Shown here: in pieces, positions 11,580 to 29,762 of the stretch
How positions within the stretch are numbered: position 1 is the stretch's first letter
Layout of the letters: every line of letters begins with the position of its first letter
Origin: Glandiceps talaboti
Taxonomy: Eukaryota; Hemichordata; Enteropneusta; Spengelidae
NCBI RefSeq assembly: GCF_964340395.1
Contig: NC_135551.1
Location: 16,567,503 to 16,631,502, forward strand
Direction of reading: 5' to 3'
Length of the DNA: 64,000 nucleotides
Notes under the pieces: generated by a model
What the model was told of the DNA's origin: nothing
The model's database searches: none
Seen by the model: only the letters and a program-made list of their open reading frames with translations
Translations under genes and position numbers: made by a program

Positions 11580-13205
11580 TTACGATAGTCGAAGATTTTA
11601 TCATTGAAATTAATTCACGTTATGGGGAGTGTGACTTTATTTGGTTAGGAGACTTTAATTCTAGAGTTGGGAGTTTGACTGTACGGTATATCGACCTGAC
11701 TATGAAATGGATAATTTTGACATGAGACGATCTAGAGACGTTCATGGTGTAATACTTATTACACCATTGTTTGAATTCGTAAGTGATTTCAAGGTACTAG
11801 ATACTTTAGACATTTCAAATCATTTTCTGGTTAAATGTACAGTTTGTTTTTCTTTACAGTAAACCTGTTGATATTGTTTGAAATAATAGTATGACTACAG
11901 AGTTGAATCAATGGGATAAATGTAGGTGGGTGTCAAGTTTATTGAATGACTTTAAGCATAAATTACAAGATGACATTTTCCATCAAAGTTATTCAGTCTT
12001 TTAATTTGTAATTCCATTCAGACGTTTGATGTAGAGAAAGTAGTAACTACTCTGAGTAGTATCATTCTGAGAGCCGGGCTGGCATGAAATTACATTGTAA
12101 ACATACACAAACTGGTAGTAGAAAATGGCATCAACAAACCTTGGTGGGATAAGAAATGCGGTCTTGAAAGGAAAGATAAATTTGAATTATTCAAGTACCG
12201 TACGTGTGTTGCAAACACAGAAAGGGATTTCAGAAATTACACTGAGGCTCGCAATAAATTTAAACAGTTATGTGAAACAAAATCTAAAGCTTACAAATTG
12301 AACAAACGTAATACATTAACGGAATATGTCAATGACCCCTGTAAGTTTTGGAAAATTATCAAAGAAATCAAAGTTGGCAGGTTATGATGTATTGAGTCCA
12401 AAAAAATCGGTTCAATTATTTCAAACAGCTTTTGAATGCTTCTTCTGAAATTGTACATCTCACTTATGACAGACAAATTTCGCATGACTTAGCTGTACAA
12501 GATGAGAATTGCAAACTTTGTGAATTGAATACTCCACTCGAGATCAACAGTAAAATAACAATTGCTGAAATTAGTAAATGCATCAGAGAGTTAAAAATGA
12601 TAAGTCACCCGGTCCAGTCGGTCTGGTCAATGAAATGTTCAAAAATGGTGGTGATACTCTAAATTAAGGTCTATGTGATTTATTCAATTTGATTTTAGCA
12701 ACAGGCATTTTTCCTAGGAATTGGGGAAAGGGTAGATTACTCACAAAAGAGGTGTTTACGTATACGACGATGTTAATAATTTTCTAGGTATGTCATTATT
12801 GTCTTCTATGAGTAAGATATTTGCCAAAATAATTAATGATCATTTGGTCCTATTGACATATAAATGGGTTATAACACCATGGACAACACTTTCACCTTAC
12901 AGTCAATAGTGCAAAACTACTTATCACAAAGAAAGGGAAGAATGTATTGTATCTTTATAGATTTTTCTGAAGCATTTGACAGAGTTACATATAAATATAT
13001 CTTTGACACAGACTAATTTAGTATATGGTCTCCATGGCAGAGTTTTGAAAGTCCTTAGGTATATGTATGAAAATATTGAGTGTTGTGTTTTATGTAATGG
13101 AGGCCTTACTGACCATTTTAATTGTAAATGTGACCATGGAAAACATTTGGTCAATATTGCATTTATAGTTTTCTGTATACTAATAGACAATGTATTAAAA
13201 CTAGT
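11580..13205 (+). pseudogene. Degraded endonuclease-reverse transcriptase LINE
   Basis: Plus-strand blocks occur in LINE order. DFIWLGDFNSRVG (about 11,631-11,670) is the AP-endonuclease GDFN motif. RRSRDV and SNHFLVKC (about 11,727-11,840) are the endonuclease C-terminal motifs. WWDKKCGLERKDKFELFKY to FWKIIKE (about 12,145-12,365) is the linker. A KSPGPVGLVNEMFKNGG block (about 12,602-12,650), MSLLSSMSKIFAKIIND, FIDFSEAFDRV (about 12,956-12,985) and GLHGRVLKVLRYMYEN (about 13,027-13,075) are reverse transcriptase motifs. Stops and frameshifts separate nearly every block, so the copy is dead. Its 3' end is missing. Confidence 0.8.
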
Positions 13206-19166
<5,961 letters not shown>

Positions 19167-19896
19167 TGTGATAGAAGCAGACAGATATAAACAAAGACAT
19201 AGGCAGATAAAGAACCTTTGAACGTAGTAGCAATGTCTTGTCAGTATAAGATACTTTGCTCTTCCTATCTTTGTTCCGATTATTATATCATATGATTAAA
19301 ACTAAACTATTTTCGTTACTACTCTAAACTAGGTGAGTAATTATATTTTGCGGACATGTTGTGGACAAAGTAAGTTACATTTCAGATGAAAGACTAATAA
19401 TCTATTACTTTTATTGTTTTACAATTTTGATCATTATGAATAAGGTCTCATAGAAACATAATATTAATAAAAATACCAAATTTTATAAAGGCATCTAAAC
19501 AGTATTGAGTGTATTTTTACCACTCCGGCCCTCATCTAACGTTATGCAAATAAAAAACTTTAAAGAAAGCACACACAAAGCAAACAAATCTTTTTTTCTG
19601 ATAAATCAGTCACTACTACACAGCTACAAAGTTAACAATATGAGTTTATCATAATAACAACTTGAAGTACTGATGCATATGGATTGATTGTTGTGTGGAA
19701 ATAGTACTGCCCCTTGCACGCAATATTACTGTTTCCAAATTTAACAATATATTTCCTTTCAAAATTAGTTAAAGGTAATTTCATCTCAGCTATATAATTC
19801 AAGGCCAATCCGGCATGGGTTGATAGACAGTTCATGGTTTAACAAGTTAAAAGCTCAGTAGTTGATAACAACGTACACTCGAGTGTTTATACTGTG
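19167..19896. repeat. Array unit 4, left part
   Basis: It matches the first third of units 1 and 3: CAGACAGATATAAACAAAGACAT, CACTCCGGCCCTCATCTAACG, and AGCTATATAATTCAAGG...CGGCATGGG. It breaks off in 'TTTATACTGTGG' at about 19,896, where units 1 and 3 continue with 'TATGGYCATGGTTTTGTTTATTGGC'. The missing continuation reappears as a scrap at about 20,559-20,585 and then at 30,274. Confidence 0.7.
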
Positions 19897-20558
19897 GCGG
19901 TTGGATATTATCACATGCCAAGTATTTAGCGTTAGGTTGTTTTCTGATGTTTCCTACAGTAACGATTCGTGGTGGAGACTGGGAGTACCATTGGAAGTTG
20001 GCTACACGTAATCTTCAGACAATCATGTAGAAAAGTCACATGGGGTATATATCCCACTATTCCCAAACATGGAATACAACCCTGAAACGTAAGCCTTAGT
20101 GTATTTTGTATTCTATTGGCCTAATGTTGAGAGAGATTTAGTAAAAAAAGGGGGTTACTCAACCTTGGGACCCACTTGGGATGATGTAACTTTGGGGAGA
20201 GAATACTCCGTACTCCCGCTATTTCGTAGCCGTCTTCTCCGTTCTCACTGACCCGGCAAGCTGCACTGGGTAGCCATCTGTCTGTTTCGATAAAAGGTGA
20301 CGGTGGTAGATGCTATACGAACTGCGAGTAGTATAGCGAGAAACTGGGCTTTATAAATTTAAAACCAGAGTTCTATCCCCGACGTACCAAAACTGCTGTC
20401 GTCTCGTATGACTATTTTTAATTCGAAACAAAAGTGAAGGTTAATCTGAAAAGAGAGCGAGACGTAGAATTCGAACTTGCAGCGATCACCCGATCGCTCC
20501 ATAACTTACTCAAGTCAACGGATCTATTTCGACTAGCACGCACGGGGTTCGAGTGCGA
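19897..20558. mobile_element. 662-bp insertion inside array unit 4 (SINE-like, unclassified)
   Basis: Unit 4 is interrupted after TTTATACTGTGG and resumes at TATATGGTCATGGTTTTGTTC, so this segment is an insertion relative to units 1 and 3. It has more CpG than its surroundings. On the minus strand at about 20,462-20,510 a block with GATCGGGTGATCGC and AAGTTCGAATTC resembles a pol III B-box (GGTTCGANTCC). No clear A-box or tail was found, so SINE origin is only a possibility. Confidence 0.4.
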
Positions 20559-20654
20559 CAATTATATGGTCATGGTTTTGTTCATTGTGTAGCCGAGGTA
20601 TATATGGCGCCTTCACTTTGTCTCTATGTCATACCTTTGTTTTTCGTACTAGTT

Positions 20655-20743
20655 ACCTCCCGTAAGGGTACGGGAGGTATTAAAAGGGGAAGGTGTGTCT
20701 GTGTGTCTGTGTGTCAGTCTGTCTGTCTGTCTGTCTGTCTGAC

Positions 20744-20786
<43 letters not shown>

Positions 20787-22100
20787 GTGTCTGTGTCATC
20801 ATTTTCTAAAAATCGGCTGGCTCAATTGTATTGAAATTTGGGATTTATAATTTTTAGGGTAATAGCTAGACCTGATTAGGTTTTGAGACAGATCTGTTAA
20901 TGTTTAATGAGAGAAATTTGCATATTAATGAAATCAACTAATTATGCAATATCTTAGGACAGCATACTTCAATTTCAATATAATTTAGTATATTCGTTCA
21001 ACTTAACAACATACATTTGTCCTATAAAATTCGTTGATGTATCTTACAGCGTTAATGAATAATTTGCATAATTAATTATTTTTGGTAATTAGGCTATATC
21101 TTAAGAATACATACTTCAAATTCATCATAATTTAGTACATACGTTAACCATAAGAGATCATATATGTCCTATCAAGTTTGTTGATGCACCGTACAGTTTT
21201 AATGAATAATTTGCATAATTAATGATTTTCAGTAATTAGGCTATATCTTAAGAATACATACTTCAATTCCAGTATAATTCAGTACACACGTTAACCATAA
21301 CAATCACATATGTCCTGTAAAGCTTGTTGGTGTACCTTTCAGTGTTAATGAATAATTTGCATAATTAATGATTCTTGGTAATTAGGCTATATCTTACGAC
21401 TGCATACTTCAATTTCAATATAATTCAGTACACATGTTAACAATAACAATCGCACATGTCCTGTAAAGCTGGTTGATGTACCTTTCAGTGTTAATGAATA
21501 ATTTGCATAATTAATAATTCTTGGTAATTAGGCTTTATCTTAAGACTGCATACTTCAATTTCAATACAATTCAGTACATACATTAACCATAACAAATTGT
21601 GTATGTCCTATAAAGTCAGTTGATGTACCTTACAGTGTTAATGGATAATTTGCATAATTAATGATTTTCAGTAATTAGGCTATATCTTAAGATTGAATAC
21701 TTCATTTCAATACAAATTAGTACATAATGTTAACCACAACAAAGCAGGTACGTTCTATAAAATTTGGTGCTATAGCATACAGTTTTTGTGAAATATTTGC
21801 ATAATTAATGATTTTAGGTAACTACGTTGTATCTTAAAAATGCAAGCTTCAAATTTCGTATAATATGATACATATATCAACCATAATAATACGCACCTGT
21901 CCTATGAAGTTTGTTGCTACAACTTTTATAATGAACGATATTCAGTAATTAAGCAGTATCATGCACTCTTCGAATTCCGCATAATTTGGCACATACATTA
22001 ACTTAAGAAACAACGCTTGTCCAAAAACAAAGCCTGTTACCATAGTTTATTTTTATTTTAATGAGTTATTTGCATAATTAGTGATTCCCTTACGGGAGGC
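20655..22100. mobile_element. 1.45-kb inverted-end element with internal ~147-bp tandem repeats
   Basis: The ends carry an inverted 13-mer, CCTCCCGTAAGGG at 20,656-20,668 and its reverse complement at 22,087-22,099. The left end itself folds (ACCTCCCGT-AAGGGT-ACGGGAGGT). Inside are a (CTGT)n tract and then about eight copies of a unit with AATAATTTGCATAATTAATGAT, AGTAATTAGGCTATATCTTAAG and ACTTCAATTTCAATATAATT, near 20,923, 21,059, 21,207, 21,355, 21,500, 21,650, 21,796 and 22,067. There is no transposase ORF, so the element is non-autonomous. Confidence 0.65.
20697..20798. repeat. (CTGT)n microsatellite
   Basis: GTGTCTGTGTGTCTGT passing into pure CTGT repeats, just inside the left end of the surrounding element. 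Confidence 0.95.
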
Positions 22101-23006
22101 ATTCAGTTTAAATCTGGTTTTAATTATGTATGCATTTCTTGTGACTGATGTCCACCTATGCTTTACTACATAGCCACCTGTTTGATTTAGACATCTTATG
22201 AATACTTAGTTCTATGTTTGATTTGTGTCTTCATGTCACTGTACAATAGTCCTTAGAGCAGTACATAAGTGTCTCTATTGCAGTCAAACCACTTATCCAC
22301 GTTGCCTTTGTATTGCTGGGATGGTCAACGGAGTTTGGTCCAAGAAGTCCTTGAGCTCCGCCAATAGATGTACAGGGTGTTTTTGGTACCCGAAGTTACT
22401 TACAGTGCGGGCTAACAAACCTTGGAGATATAACTATTTCCAGAATTAGTGGTATATGTGACTGTGGTTATGGTTATCACAGTGGTTTCTGTCGTCGCCG
22501 TGCATACGGAGAGGAAACGTCCAGAAAACTGTAAACGTGAGTGTTTCTGTATTCAGACTACTACTCTGAAGCATTAAATTGTCATACGTTGTTGCTGTAG
22601 AAGTGTAATTATACTGCAGAACTGAAATTGTCGTACGTTGTTACTGTAGAAGTGTAATTATACTGCAGAACTGAGAAGAGGTAGCGCTTTGTCCAGGAGA
22701 CTGTCTTATTAGGAAATTCTGTGTTGTGTGTACGTGTCGCCGTCGGTACAGTATAAAGGGCGTGACTTTAAAAGCGTGTGCTATTGTGTTGTGTCGAAGT
22801 CCGTGAACTATTGCTCAATTATTCTCTTTCGTGTCGTGACATTTATTTAAACTAGAAATTCTGAACTACTAATATTATTTCGTCTGAATATAAATTGATG
22901 TTGTAGGAGTGTACGCCGTCTTTCTGAAGTTTTGTGGAACTATATGTGTTCTCACCAAGTGTAGGAGTTGCTGAACTAAACTTATTGTTCTACGTGCGGT
23001 GTACTA
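22101..23006. other. Non-coding; 49-bp tandem duplication at 22,576-22,673
   Basis: Two near-identical copies of AAATTGTCRTACGTTGTTRC...TATACTGCAGAACTG lie head to tail (starts 22,576 and 22,625). Otherwise there is no recognisable gene. A GTATAAAG TATA-like site at about 22,750 has no supported transcript. Confidence 0.5.
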
Positions 23007-23979
23007 AGGGACCGGACAGAATTTACGGGGGGGGGGGGGGGCTGGGGAGAAGTTATCTCTGACTTGGTTTTTTTCCTGGCCCCCCATCCACTGTGACCAA
23101 AATTTCACAGCCCCCTTTTTAAAAGTATAACAATTTCATGCCCCCCCCCAAGAAAAAAAAAGAAAAAAAAGAAAAGAAAAAAAGTGCACAATATCCTGCC
23201 CCATACAAGAACTAAAAAGAGTACAATTTTTTTTTTTGTCTGTAGCACAACTGTAATATTTCTTTTGGTACTATTATTATGTTACTATTTCAGCCCAAAC
23301 AACTTAGTAGTTTTTTAGAAAACAAAACAAAATAAAACATTTTGACCATACATGTAATCATACACATGTGGTATAATCTTGTTTATTTCCCAACTAGACA
23401 CCATAAGTAGTCATCACTTAATACCAAGGCATTTGATGTGGTGGTTTTTTAACTGTCATTCACTGATACCGTACACAGAAACACAGACACAGAGTAAACA
23501 CACATTCACATGCGTGATTTGTGAAAAACTGTAGTGGGGACATTTGTGGGGAGTATCTAAGGACATCACATAACCTACATCGTGTATTCTAATATCTATT
23601 TATACTCATAACACAATAACTATCTAATGTCAGACATTTGTGATGTCATGAAGTGCTAGCAAACGAAGGATTTTATGCACACTGAGGTCTGACAAATACA
23701 GCTTTCACTTTCCTACACCAAATGCATTACCAATACACATGTAAATGTAAGACATTTGTGATTTCATGAAAGTGCAAAGAAATTCAGAATGTTGTGGAAT
23801 ACTTAGATGTAATCAATATGCTTTCAGTTCCAAAACCATACATATTTAAACCTATAGTGTCAGGCATTTGTGACTTCATGATGGGAACAGCAAATTCGGA
23901 ATTGTATTCAATACACTGTATAGTGATCAGATGAGTATTACTCACAGTTTTCTAAACCAGGTCATATGCTAGTATATTA

Positions 23980-23981
<2 letters not shown>

Positions 23982-24062
<81 letters not shown>
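23982..24062. repeat. (TA)n microsatellite
   Basis: Pure TA run of about 80 bp. Two further TA runs lie at about 24,188-24,212 and 24,273-24,347. Confidence 0.95.
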
Positions 24063-24063
<1 letters not shown>

Positions 24064-24270
24064 CTCGGTGAGTATCAATCTGCTAAGACAGTGCTCTATA
24101 CCGCAGTGGCAGAGCGTAATAGTTTTGGTAGTACTGGAACTCTTTCTTGGGTGTAACTCGGAGTTTCACGCATATTGCGATCATCAGACATATATATATA
24201 TATATATATATACTCCGCTCTGCGTGCAGACATATCGAGCACTGTACTATGGACAAATCTAACCACTGAC

Positions 24271-24272
<2 letters not shown>

Positions 24273-24347
<75 letters not shown>
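24273..24347. repeat. (TA)n microsatellite
   Basis: Pure TA run of about 75 bp inside the same inverted-end element. Confidence 0.95.
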
Positions 24348-24351
<4 letters not shown>

Positions 24352-24395
24352 CCTTGATGGTAATTACACACTGAACCTGTTCCCACAGTGCTAAA

Positions 24396-24458
24396 ATGTA
24401 TGTATGTATGTATGTATGTATGTATGTATGTATGTATGTATGTATGTATGTATGTATG

Positions 24459-24489
<31 letters not shown>

Positions 24490-24533
24490 GAATGTATGTA
24501 TGTATGTATGTATGTATGTATGTATGTATGTAT
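24396..24533. repeat. (TATG)n microsatellite
   Basis: About 34 copies of TATG with a single AAGAATG interruption near 24,487. The long IHTY-type translations on the opposite strand are by-products. Confidence 0.97.
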
Positions 24534-24925
24534 ACATATGTGTGTGTGTAAGTGTGTGTGTGTGAACAACTTGGAGTATAGTATATAAGAGTAATTCAGG
24601 GTGTATCAAATTAATCTTGAGTAGTGTTTTTATGCTTCACTAAATAGGTACATACAAACGTACACACTTCCATTTTAATACATAAATGAAAGTGTAGACA
24701 TTCAATATATATTAAAGGCGATATCAAGTGCTATCTCATGCAATGCTAAATTTTCTAACATATATATTTTTTCAATGACAAAATATTTCGCGCCCCCCCC
24801 TTTCAAACCATGAGCATTTTCATGCCCCCCCTTCAAGCCTCCCATTTTTTTCATACCCCCCCCCCAATTTCTCCCAACCCCCCACCCCCCTGCCGTAAAT
24901 TCTGTCCGGTCCCTACCTATCAAGT

Positions 24926-25300
24926 TTCGTTCAAGAATAGTGGCAGCCATCTTGTAGACGCGAACGTGATTCTGCTTCTTTCGTTCAAGAATAGTGGCAG
25001 CCAATTTGTAGACGCGAACTAGTTGATTCTGCTTCTTTCGTTCAAGAATAGTGGCAGCCATCTTGTAGACACGAACTTTATTCTACTTCTTTCGTTCAAG
25101 AATAGTGGCAGCCATCTTGTAGACGCGAACTGTATTGTGTTTCTTGCGTTCAAGAATAGTGGCAGCCATCTTGTAGACGCGAACTGTGTTTCTTTCGTTC
25201 AAGAATAGTGGCAGCCATCTTGCAGACGCGAACTGTATTGTGTTTCTTTCTTTCAAGAATAGTGGCAGCCATCTTGTAGACGCGAACTTTATTCTACTTC
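24926..25300. repeat. Minisatellite, 7 copies of a ~53-62-bp unit
   Basis: Each unit is TTCGTTCAAGAATAGTGGCA, then a short segment ending AGACGCGAAC, then a variable TTTATTCTACTTC-like spacer. The conserved core is nearly invariant while the spacer varies in length. It begins 11 bp outside the right end of the preceding inverted-end element. Confidence 0.9.
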
Positions 25301-25837
25301 TTTACTGTATTTAGTTCCTCCCATTTCAGCTTCGTGACATTTAATTACTTACAGTTCCGGCGATATTTAATATAGTCAATTGAAGTAATTTTTCATTTAA
25401 TAGCGTTTGACATATTTTCCACGTTATTATATAGGATACACTTACTGCGGTAAATCAATTTAAAACTACTCATTGTAATATTATTTCACTATACAAATCA
25501 ATTTAGGATACTTATTGTAATATTATTTTCATTTGTATAAATCAACTCAAGACAATTTATCGTACTATTAATTATTTTTTGGAATTTAGAAATAACTTAT
25601 TGTAAACTTAATATTAATTAATCTTTGAGAACGGATCCGATAGTATTTACTTTCTTTACTGAAAGCTAATTTTGTAGATATTGTGATTTATGTTGATAAG
25701 TAAAAGTTCATTTATACCTATATAATCTTGTGCCATTCATTTTAGTATTTATAACTATTGTCCTTGAACCCAAGTCCCCACGACGGCATCGATCATACGC
25801 AAACTTAGCCCCGTCCGTAAGACTGTGTTGCTTACAA
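25301..25837. other. Non-coding AT-rich spacer
   Basis: About three-quarters A+T, with repeated TTATTGTAATATTATTT-like phrases but no clear tandem structure and no coding signal. Confidence 0.45.
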
Positions 25838-26341
25838 TTTACGGTGGACGAGGGGGACATTTCCGCGCTCTCAATGATTGGGCGTTCAAAGCAATTTCCG
25901 CGCTCTCAATGACAGAGTTCAAAGCAATTTCCGCGCTCTCAATGACAGAGTTCAAAGCAATTTCCGCGCTCTCAATGACTGAGCGTTCAAAGCAATTTCA
26001 GCGCTCTCAATGACTGGGCGTTCAAAGCTATTTCCGCGCTCTCAATGACTGGGCGTTCAAAGCAATTTCACCGCTCTCAATGACTGGGCGTTCAAAGCAA
26101 TTTCACCGCTCTCAATGACTGGGCGTTCAAAGCAATTTCACCGCTCTCAATGACTGGGCGTTCAAAGCAATTTCCGCGCTCTCAATGACCGAGTTCAAAG
26201 CAATTTCAGCTCTCTCAATGATAAGAGTTTCAAAGCAATTTCTGTGATGTCAGACATTTCCGCAACAGAAACGATTTCTCTGTCAGAAGCGATTTCCCAG
26301 ACGTACAGAAGTGGAATCCTCACAAGTCACGTGTTAGTGAC
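25838..26341 (+). repeat. Foldback element, left arm
   Basis: Roughly eleven 33-35-bp subrepeats run from about 25,860 to 26,240. They fall into two length types, with or without GGGCG before TTCAAAGC. A unique inner segment ends with GTCACGTGTTAGTGAC, itself a near-palindrome. Confidence 0.85.
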
Positions 26342-26460
26342 ATATGTTTCATGTGTACACACAAGTACGGAATTTGGCTGAGTCATGCAGAAGCGTTGTT
26401 AGTGACATATGTTTCATGTGTACACACAAGTACAGAATTTGGAGGAGTCATGCAGAAGCT
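26334..26460. repeat. 64-bp tandem duplication inside the foldback element
   Basis: GTTAGTGACATATGTTTCAT...GAGTCATGCAGAAGC occurs twice in a row, at about 26,333-26,396 and 26,397-26,459, with few differences. Confidence 0.8.
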
Positions 26461-28930
26461 CAATTGTTGTATGCAAGAATTTTAGAAAGATTGGTACCCC
26501 ATCCATAAATTGTAACAATGCACTTAGTCTGCTTGAGGGAGAAATAATCACTTTACAAATGCCAGTTGATGTTCATGAAAAATAAAAATGTCTTCAGCAG
26601 AAAATGTTGCAGAACACGACAGTAATTTGTAACTCATTTATGTCCACTATATGTAATATCAATTTTGTGTCCTTGAATGATTAAAATTATATAGCCCAGA
26701 CACTTCGCGAATGTATTTATGGTGTATCAATCTGAGACTTCCAATAGTTTGAGATTGAAAGATAGTCGGGTGCGTGACTAACGACGTCCAAGTAAAATCC
26801 TATCTATCCAGAGATGATATGATTCGTTTTCAAACCATGAATACGTTTTTAAGCAATCGACATTTAGAAATACAAGTAATTTCGAAGTTGATTTTTAGAT
26901 GTTGATATCGATTTTTGAACATCCATTTTTTGAGACTCATCGAAAATCAAAACATGAACCATGTTTCACTTTTCTCAGCTGTGCACTTTTTATCGTTACA
27001 TTATTGTAACATTTGTGCCACTAGGCTCGACTCAAAGAGACATCGCAGGGAAGCGAACCGGACGTCTTCGTTAATATCCCGTCGATCATCGGGCATGACG
27101 TGGCACAACAAATCGATAGCCCCACTTTGAGTACGAGGAATTCACACATAGGGTATAATAAACTATCATGTCAGAATACTGGTTTAATACTATTCTAAGC
27201 TAGGCAACCTTGTGTTCATAGTGGTCTGAGGTTTAACACAAACGTATAGTAATGACTATGTTACGTCGATTCACCCAAAATGTGCTGGAAAGGGGTAGGG
27301 GTTTTGTGCGAAGTGCCGTCTTAAGTATTAAGATCAAGGGTCTCGAGCTCTGTAAGTTTTTGGGTGTGTGGAATGTCTAGAGTTTGGGTTTACCGTTTGG
27401 ATTTGGAAGTCTCAGCAGAGTCATCTTATTTTATTTTACACAGTCTAGTTACGCAGCCGGCCCCTCCCCATCCCCGTCTAGGTCACAACACATATATATT
27501 TAAACTATATAACATCGTCGGTATGACATCACAATAAATACATTTGATTGAAAAAATAATGCCGACGATAACTCACTACCTAAAAACAATTCTTGTATAA
27601 TGTACAAACAACCGTCACTGTATGGGATGGATGGCTGGTGTCAGTTAGTCATGCAATATGCGCCAGAAACGAGGTCCCACCCCAAACATCTGATTACAAA
27701 TTTACAATTTATTTGTACATTTAGGACGTCCAAAAGGATATGTTCATATTCCAACGGTATCTGTTACTTGTTGTCTTTGCTTTCCTTTGATCTTCGCTTT
27801 GATATCATTTTTAGTAAACAACCTGCAAACTTCATAGAAACTGTAGATAGTACGAGTAAAAGGTGTCCCTAACTTTCCAGTAAAACGTTGAAACGTGAAA
27901 CGTTGTTTGTGGTTTGATTTTGATTGCGTTTCAAAAAACGAAAGTTCGAATTTCGATATCAACACCTAAAACACTAAGTTCCAAATTCACATGTAATTTC
28001 AAATGTTGATTGTTTAAACACGTAATCATGGTTTGAAATTACGTCAGAAACGAATCACATCATATCTGGATAGATTGGGATTTCACCTGGACGTCGTTAG
28101 TCACGCACTTAGTCAGTATGCAGACAGAGTATCGAGGATAGACTTCACGTGTTGTCATCAGAATGTTGAAACAACTATTCCAACATTGGTTGCAGTCAGT
28201 ATATATGAAAGTTATCAAGAAATTGATATTTGTGTAAGATGAAAGGACTATGATGTTGTGATTATTGGTAACAGGACACTACGCCCCAAGACAAACAACC
28301 CGTAGGATAAATGCCCCCAATCACGCCTACAGTATTGAAATACACATACACTTTCATTTCAAACATGCTGATAAAGACTGAAATATTGATAATGAAATGA
28401 AATTTTAGAAAAAACGAAGTGCTAAACATGGGATTTGATTTCTAAATAAACAGTTATTAACTCTAACAGGTCCACTTTCGACCCTGCCCTAGTATGTAAT
28501 TATCCCACCTGAGGCCTTTCTCCGGGGGCATTTTTTTCGGGGGGGGGGGGGGTGCTCGAGAATAGTCATTATTATGTTAAAGAGAAAAAAATAGTGTGAC
28601 GAACTCGTGGAAAGTACACGAAAAACTCTGATATTTAACACCTAATAAAACACTAGAATAGATTGCCTACGAAAGCTAATAAGTGGTAGCGTTAGCAAGC
28701 CTTCGATAAACGTGAAAAACCCTCTCCGTCACACCAAGCTGTTCGATTGACCTTGTGTATAGCAGACCATACACTATATAAACTTGAGTACAGACACATT
28801 CGCCAATGCCAGCGTCTCTAGACTACAGCACATCCCAAGAAACCTGAAATATCACGACCAACTCGTGAAAATAAACGCCTCAACCTCACTGAGGCATACG
28901 AGAAAACGTTTCCCTAAAGGAAGAAGTAGG
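26461..28930. other. Foldback element interior, no recognised gene
   Basis: Open stretches of 70-90 codons at about 26,915, 27,600 and 28,033 on the plus strand show no motif or splice support. A GGGGG homopolymer lies at about 28,537. ACTATATAAACTTGAG at about 28,771-28,786 is TATA-like without other support. Confidence 0.4.
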
Positions 28931-28937
28931 TTTTAAC

Positions 28938-29091
<154 letters not shown>

Positions 29092-29295
29092 GGAGGAAGA
29101 AAAGTGTTGCTATAGCTACCTGACCAAGACTCCACCCCTCAGCAACTGACTGGCATATGAAAAGTGTGTTTCGAATAAAACACGGGATATCTAGACCTGA
29201 AGTACTGGGAAAAATCCGACTTTCTCCATTAAGGTACTGAGACGAGCCAAATACAGGCACCCGGGGCGTGACACCCACAAGCTTTCCGCAACAAC

Positions 29296-29402
29296 TATCT
29301 GTGACAATACCTGTTACTATAGTTATCTCTGATAATATCTGTTACTATAGCTATCTCTGACACTACCTGGTACTATAGTTATCCCGGACAATGCCTGTTA
29401 CT
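29296..29402. repeat. ~33-bp tandem repeat, with a second block at 29,640-29,690
   Basis: ACCTGTTACTATAGTTATCTCTGACAAT-type units occur about three times, and again near 29,645. Between the two blocks, AGAATGTATTTCGTGCA recurs (about 29,430, 29,503 and 29,599). Confidence 0.7.
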
Positions 29403-29762
29403 GTTACGGCATTAAATCTCCCAATACTAGAATGTATTTCGTGCAACTCTAGAATGTATTAAATGCATTTATTACAAGCTCCCTGGACCGTCCGCCCGAT
29501 CTTAGAATGTATTTCGTGCAGTCAGAGAATATAGAATGTAAAAAATGATTTCTAACTTCTGTTAAAAAAAAATGTAAAACGTGCATGAGTTAAATGTAAA
29601 AATGTATTTCCTGCAAAATATATGACTTCTGGCCATGGATGTAATACCTGTCACTATAGCTATCTCTGACAATACCTACTGTAGTTATCAATGACAATGT
29701 GTACACATGTACACAGGCACCGTCACTGTGTCCACAATTTTTACCAGTTACATGTACTTCCG

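Larger units (their letters stand above)
23007..24914. mobile_element. 1.9-kb non-autonomous DNA transposon with 22-bp perfect inverted ends
   Basis: AGGGACCGGACAGAATTTACGG at 23,007-23,028 is perfectly repeated in inverse orientation at 24,893-24,914. C/G homopolymer blocks lie just inside both ends, and long (TA)n and (TATG)n tracts fill the middle. No transposase-like ORF is present. No clear target duplication was seen; the flanks are GTGTACTA on the left and ACCTATCA on the right. The superfamily is not identified. Confidence 0.7.

Noticed and set aside
20462-20555. tRNA gene on the minus strand
   Set aside because: A B-box-like GTTCGAATTC is present, but no cloverleaf could be drawn and no A-box at proper spacing.
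24702-25208. ORFs with repeated FKNSGSHLVDANxILLLS
   Set aside because: Translation of the minisatellite at 24.93-25.30 kb.
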